This document shows, piece by piece, positions 6,097 to 7,221 of a stretch of DNA of 7,221 nt. A program made the translations under genes and the position numbers. Numbering within the stretch: position 1 is the first letter of the stretch; every line of letters begins with the position of its first letter. This DNA is from Streptosporangiaceae bacterium (GTDB lineage Bacteria; Actinomycetota; Actinomycetes; Streptosporangiales; Streptosporangiaceae): NCBI GenBank assembly GCA_030052355.1, contig JASIGS010000166.1:1-7221 (forward strand). The letters are read 5' to 3'. The notes beneath the pieces were generated by a model. That model was not told the origin of the DNA and did no database searches. It saw only the letters and a list, made by a program, of their open reading frames with translations.

Positions 6097-6645
6097 TCAG
6101 TGTTCCTCCTCGCGTGCCCGCTCGGCGTAGCTGACCGCTATGAGGCTGGCGACGAAGACGGCGACGCTCGCGAGCAGGAGCGCGAGCTGCGCGGTGCTCA
6201 CCGTGATGGTCTTGCCGGGAGCGGGCGTGAGCACGAGCAAGATCTTCCTGATGACCGCGATGAGCCCGATGACGATGAACGGCTGGGCGACGAGCCGCCG
6301 GGCGCGCAGCGTGATGACAACCGTGTGCACGACCTCGACGAGGATGAGGACCAGCAGAACCCGGTCGAGCAGCGTCTGCACTCCGTTGTTGACGGCGCCG
6401 AAGGTGCCGTTGACGAAGTCCACGACGCTGGCGACAAGGACGACCACGGCGAGTGCGACGAGCACGATCCCCACCGCGACAGTGACCACGTCCTGGGCGT
6501 GCTCCAGCATCCAGATCCACCGGCCCTCGCTGCCAGGGCCGCCCAGCCAGCTACGCAGGCCTGGCCGCTGGTTCAGCGCCGAGGCGCCAGCCTGCGATGG
6601 CCCGTGGCCTGCCTGCTCGCGATGATCATCGCTGGCGCTGGTCAC
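6097..6645 (-). CDS. PsiE-family (phosphate-starvation-inducible E-like) integral membrane protein
   Basis: 182 residues. The first 45 or so are polar and low in complexity. Four hydrophobic segments follow at about 53-76, 95-113, 121-140 and 149-172, then a charged tail (ERAREEEH). The stretch DRVLLVLILVEVVHTVVITL (94-113) followed by RARRLVAQPFIVIGLIAVIR (114-133) has the layout of the PsiE domain (PF06146): an acidic residue in helix two, a basic loop, and a helix ending in Arg-Lys. Function in the family is unknown beyond induction under phosphate starvation in E. coli. The GTG start has no Shine-Dalgarno sequence. CACAAT (6652-6657) six bases upstream could be a -10 for a leaderless message. 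It is first in a likely operon with the DUF167 gene. An inner ATG (M46) would give just the membrane part. Confidence 0.8.
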   Translation of the reverse strand: MTSASDDHREQAGHGPSQAGASALNQRPGLRSWLGGPGSEGRWIWMLEHAQDVVTVAVGIVLVALAVVVLVASVVDFVNGTFGAVNNGVQTLLDRVLLVLILVEVVHTVVITLRARRLVAQPFIVIGLIAVIRKILLVLTPAPGKTITVSTAQLALLLASVAVFVASLIAVSYAERAREEEH

Positions 6646-6651
6646 GCGGTC

Positions 6652-6657
6652 ATTGTG
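6652..6657 (-). promoter_or_regulatory. Possible -10 element for a leaderless PsiE-like gene
   Basis: The minus strand reads CACAAT (four of six against TATAAT), ending six bases before the GTG at 6645. A transcript starting at the usual distance would begin at that GTG. No -35 is recognisable and no Shine-Dalgarno sequence competes. Confidence 0.3.
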
Positions 6658-6680
6658 CCCACTGCCCGGCCGCCTACCCG

Positions 6681-6710
6681 CTGGTCACACCGCGCCGGTA
6701 GCCTGACCAG
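6681..6710. promoter_or_regulatory. Inverted repeat CTGGTCA-N16-TGACCAG, candidate operator in a divergent promoter region
   Basis: Two perfect seven-base arms at 6681-6687 and 6704-6710 lie about 23 bp apart centre to centre, close to two helical turns. They sit in the 116-bp gap between the divergent PsiE-like and hydrolase genes. A third copy of the left arm, as the ten-base CGCTGGTCAC, recurs at 6636-6645 over the PsiE-like start codon, matching 6679-6688. TGGTC/GACCA half-sites recall GntR/FadR-type operators, but the wide spacing is unlike theirs, so the regulator is unknown. Confidence 0.4.
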
Positions 6711-6761
6711 GTCGTCACAGCCATCCTGCACCCTGCCACTTGCCGGGAGGTCAGCCCGCAC

Positions 6762-7221
6762 ATGACCAACAGCGCTCTGCTGATCATGGACGTGCAGAAC
6801 GGTATCGTCCAGCGCTTCGCCGACGACGACGGCTACCTTCCCAGGCTGGCCGCAGCGGCGCAGGCCGCGCGCCAGGCCGGACTGAAGGTCATCTACGTGA
6901 CCGTCGGATTCCGGGCCGGTTACCCGGAGGTCAGCCCGCGTAACAAGAGCTTCTCCGCGCTCGCCGGCTCCGGCAGGTATGCAGGGGGCGACCCGGACAC
7001 TGCCGTACATTCCGCCGTCGCTCCGGAGGCCGGGGACGTTGTCGTCGTCAAACGGCGGGTGTCTGGCTTCGCTGGCAGCGACCTCGACGTCGTGCTGCGC
7101 TCGGCGGGGATCGACTCGCTGGTGCTGGCCGGCATCGCCACCAGCGGGGTGGTGCTGTCCACTTTGCGGCAGGCCGCCGACCTGGACTACCAGCTCACCG
7201 TTCTGTCCGACGGCTGCCTGG
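6762..7221 (+). CDS. Isochorismatase-like (cysteine hydrolase superfamily) protein, C-terminus cut by window edge
   Basis: 153 complete codons run from the ATG at 6762 to the window end; the family is usually about 180-200 residues, so only the tail is missing. It has an alpha/beta isochorismatase-like fold. LLIMDVQNG (6-14) holds the catalytic Asp10, and VVVKRRVSGF (94-103) holds the expected Lys97. The nucleophile elbow reads GIATSGVVLST (124-134): where nicotinamidases and related amidohydrolases have cysteine, this protein has Val130. Similar TSGVV-type elbows occur, to my recollection, in a subfamily of actinobacterial and proteobacterial homologues. It may therefore act like the cysteine-free isochorismatases or be non-hydrolytic. 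Cys152 lies in the later conserved SDGC segment and is not the usual nucleophile. GGGAGG at 6745-6750 is the ribosome site, with rather long spacing (11 bases). Divergent from the PsiE-like gene. Confidence 0.9.
   Translation, partial: MTNSALLIMDVQNGIVQRFADDDGYLPRLAAAAQAARQAGLKVIYVTVGFRAGYPEVSPRNKSFSALAGSGRYAGGDPDTAVHSAVAPEAGDVVVVKRRVSGFAGSDLDVVLRSAGIDSLVLAGIATSGVVLSTLRQAADLDYQLTVLSDGCL

Noticed and set aside
5887..6765. Plus-strand open frame of 292 residues over the DUF167 and PsiE-like genes
   Set aside because: It runs antisense through two recognisable genes. The translation is a low-complexity Asp/Arg/His-rich string with no family resemblance.
6746..6939. 14-bp direct repeat GGAGGTCAGCCCGC at 6746-6759 and 6926-6939
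   Set aside because: One copy is the ribosome-site region and the other is inside the coding sequence. A single 14-base match in 7 kb of GC-rich DNA is not far from chance, and no further copies or flanking similarity are seen.
6642..7010. Minus-strand open frame of 122 residues over the isochorismatase-like gene
   Set aside because: It is antisense to a gene with clear active-site motifs and a ribosome site, and has no motif of its own.

Overview
The window is very GC-rich and its genes lie end to end in both orientations. The gene families (a Tat-exported EfeB peroxidase, a lipoprotein EfeO with a cupredoxin domain, an LLM-class flavin/F420-type oxidoreductase, GTG starts, several starts without a Shine-Dalgarno sequence) point to a chromosomal segment of a soil-type actinomycete (Actinomycetota). 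The genus cannot be told from the sequence. There is no tRNA, rRNA, CRISPR array, insertion sequence or phage gene, and no gene-free stretch longer than about 300 bases.

Left part, minus strand (1-2980). At the left edge is the 5' end of an exported phosphoesterase of the phospholipase C / acid phosphatase family. It is cut off exactly where its first metal-ligand motif begins. Upstream of it is a 214-bp gap holding a 24-bp inverted repeat (a candidate operator) and the likely terminator of the next operon. That operon is efeO-efeB, which encodes the extracytoplasmic part of an EfeUOB-type iron-uptake system. The two genes overlap by 11 bp. The permease gene efeU is not next to them, and a TAGG-N4-CCTA element resembling a DtxR/IdeR iron box sits in the efeO promoter region.

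Middle part, plus strand (3107-5830). Three genes face away from efeO: a GrpB/UPF0157 nucleotidyltransferase-fold protein with an uncertain start, an LLM-class oxidoreductase, and a zinc-free NADP-dependent quinone-oxidoreductase-like MDR protein. They share a direction but are separated by 49- and 107-bp gaps, so joint transcription is possible but not shown.

Right part. A two-gene minus-strand operon (a PsiE-family membrane protein followed by a DUF167/YggU protein, 4 bp apart) converges on the MDR gene with only 4 bp between stop codons. Divergent from it, a 116-bp gap containing an inverted repeat precedes an isochorismatase-like hydrolase gene cut by the right edge. Its usual nucleophile cysteine position is valine.

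The genes do not add up to an obvious new system. The points most worth checking are the His-to-Tyr change in the EfeO metal motif, efeOB without efeU, the two candidate operators, and the cysteine-less hydrolase. Most other long open frames are antisense or out-of-frame shadows of these genes.
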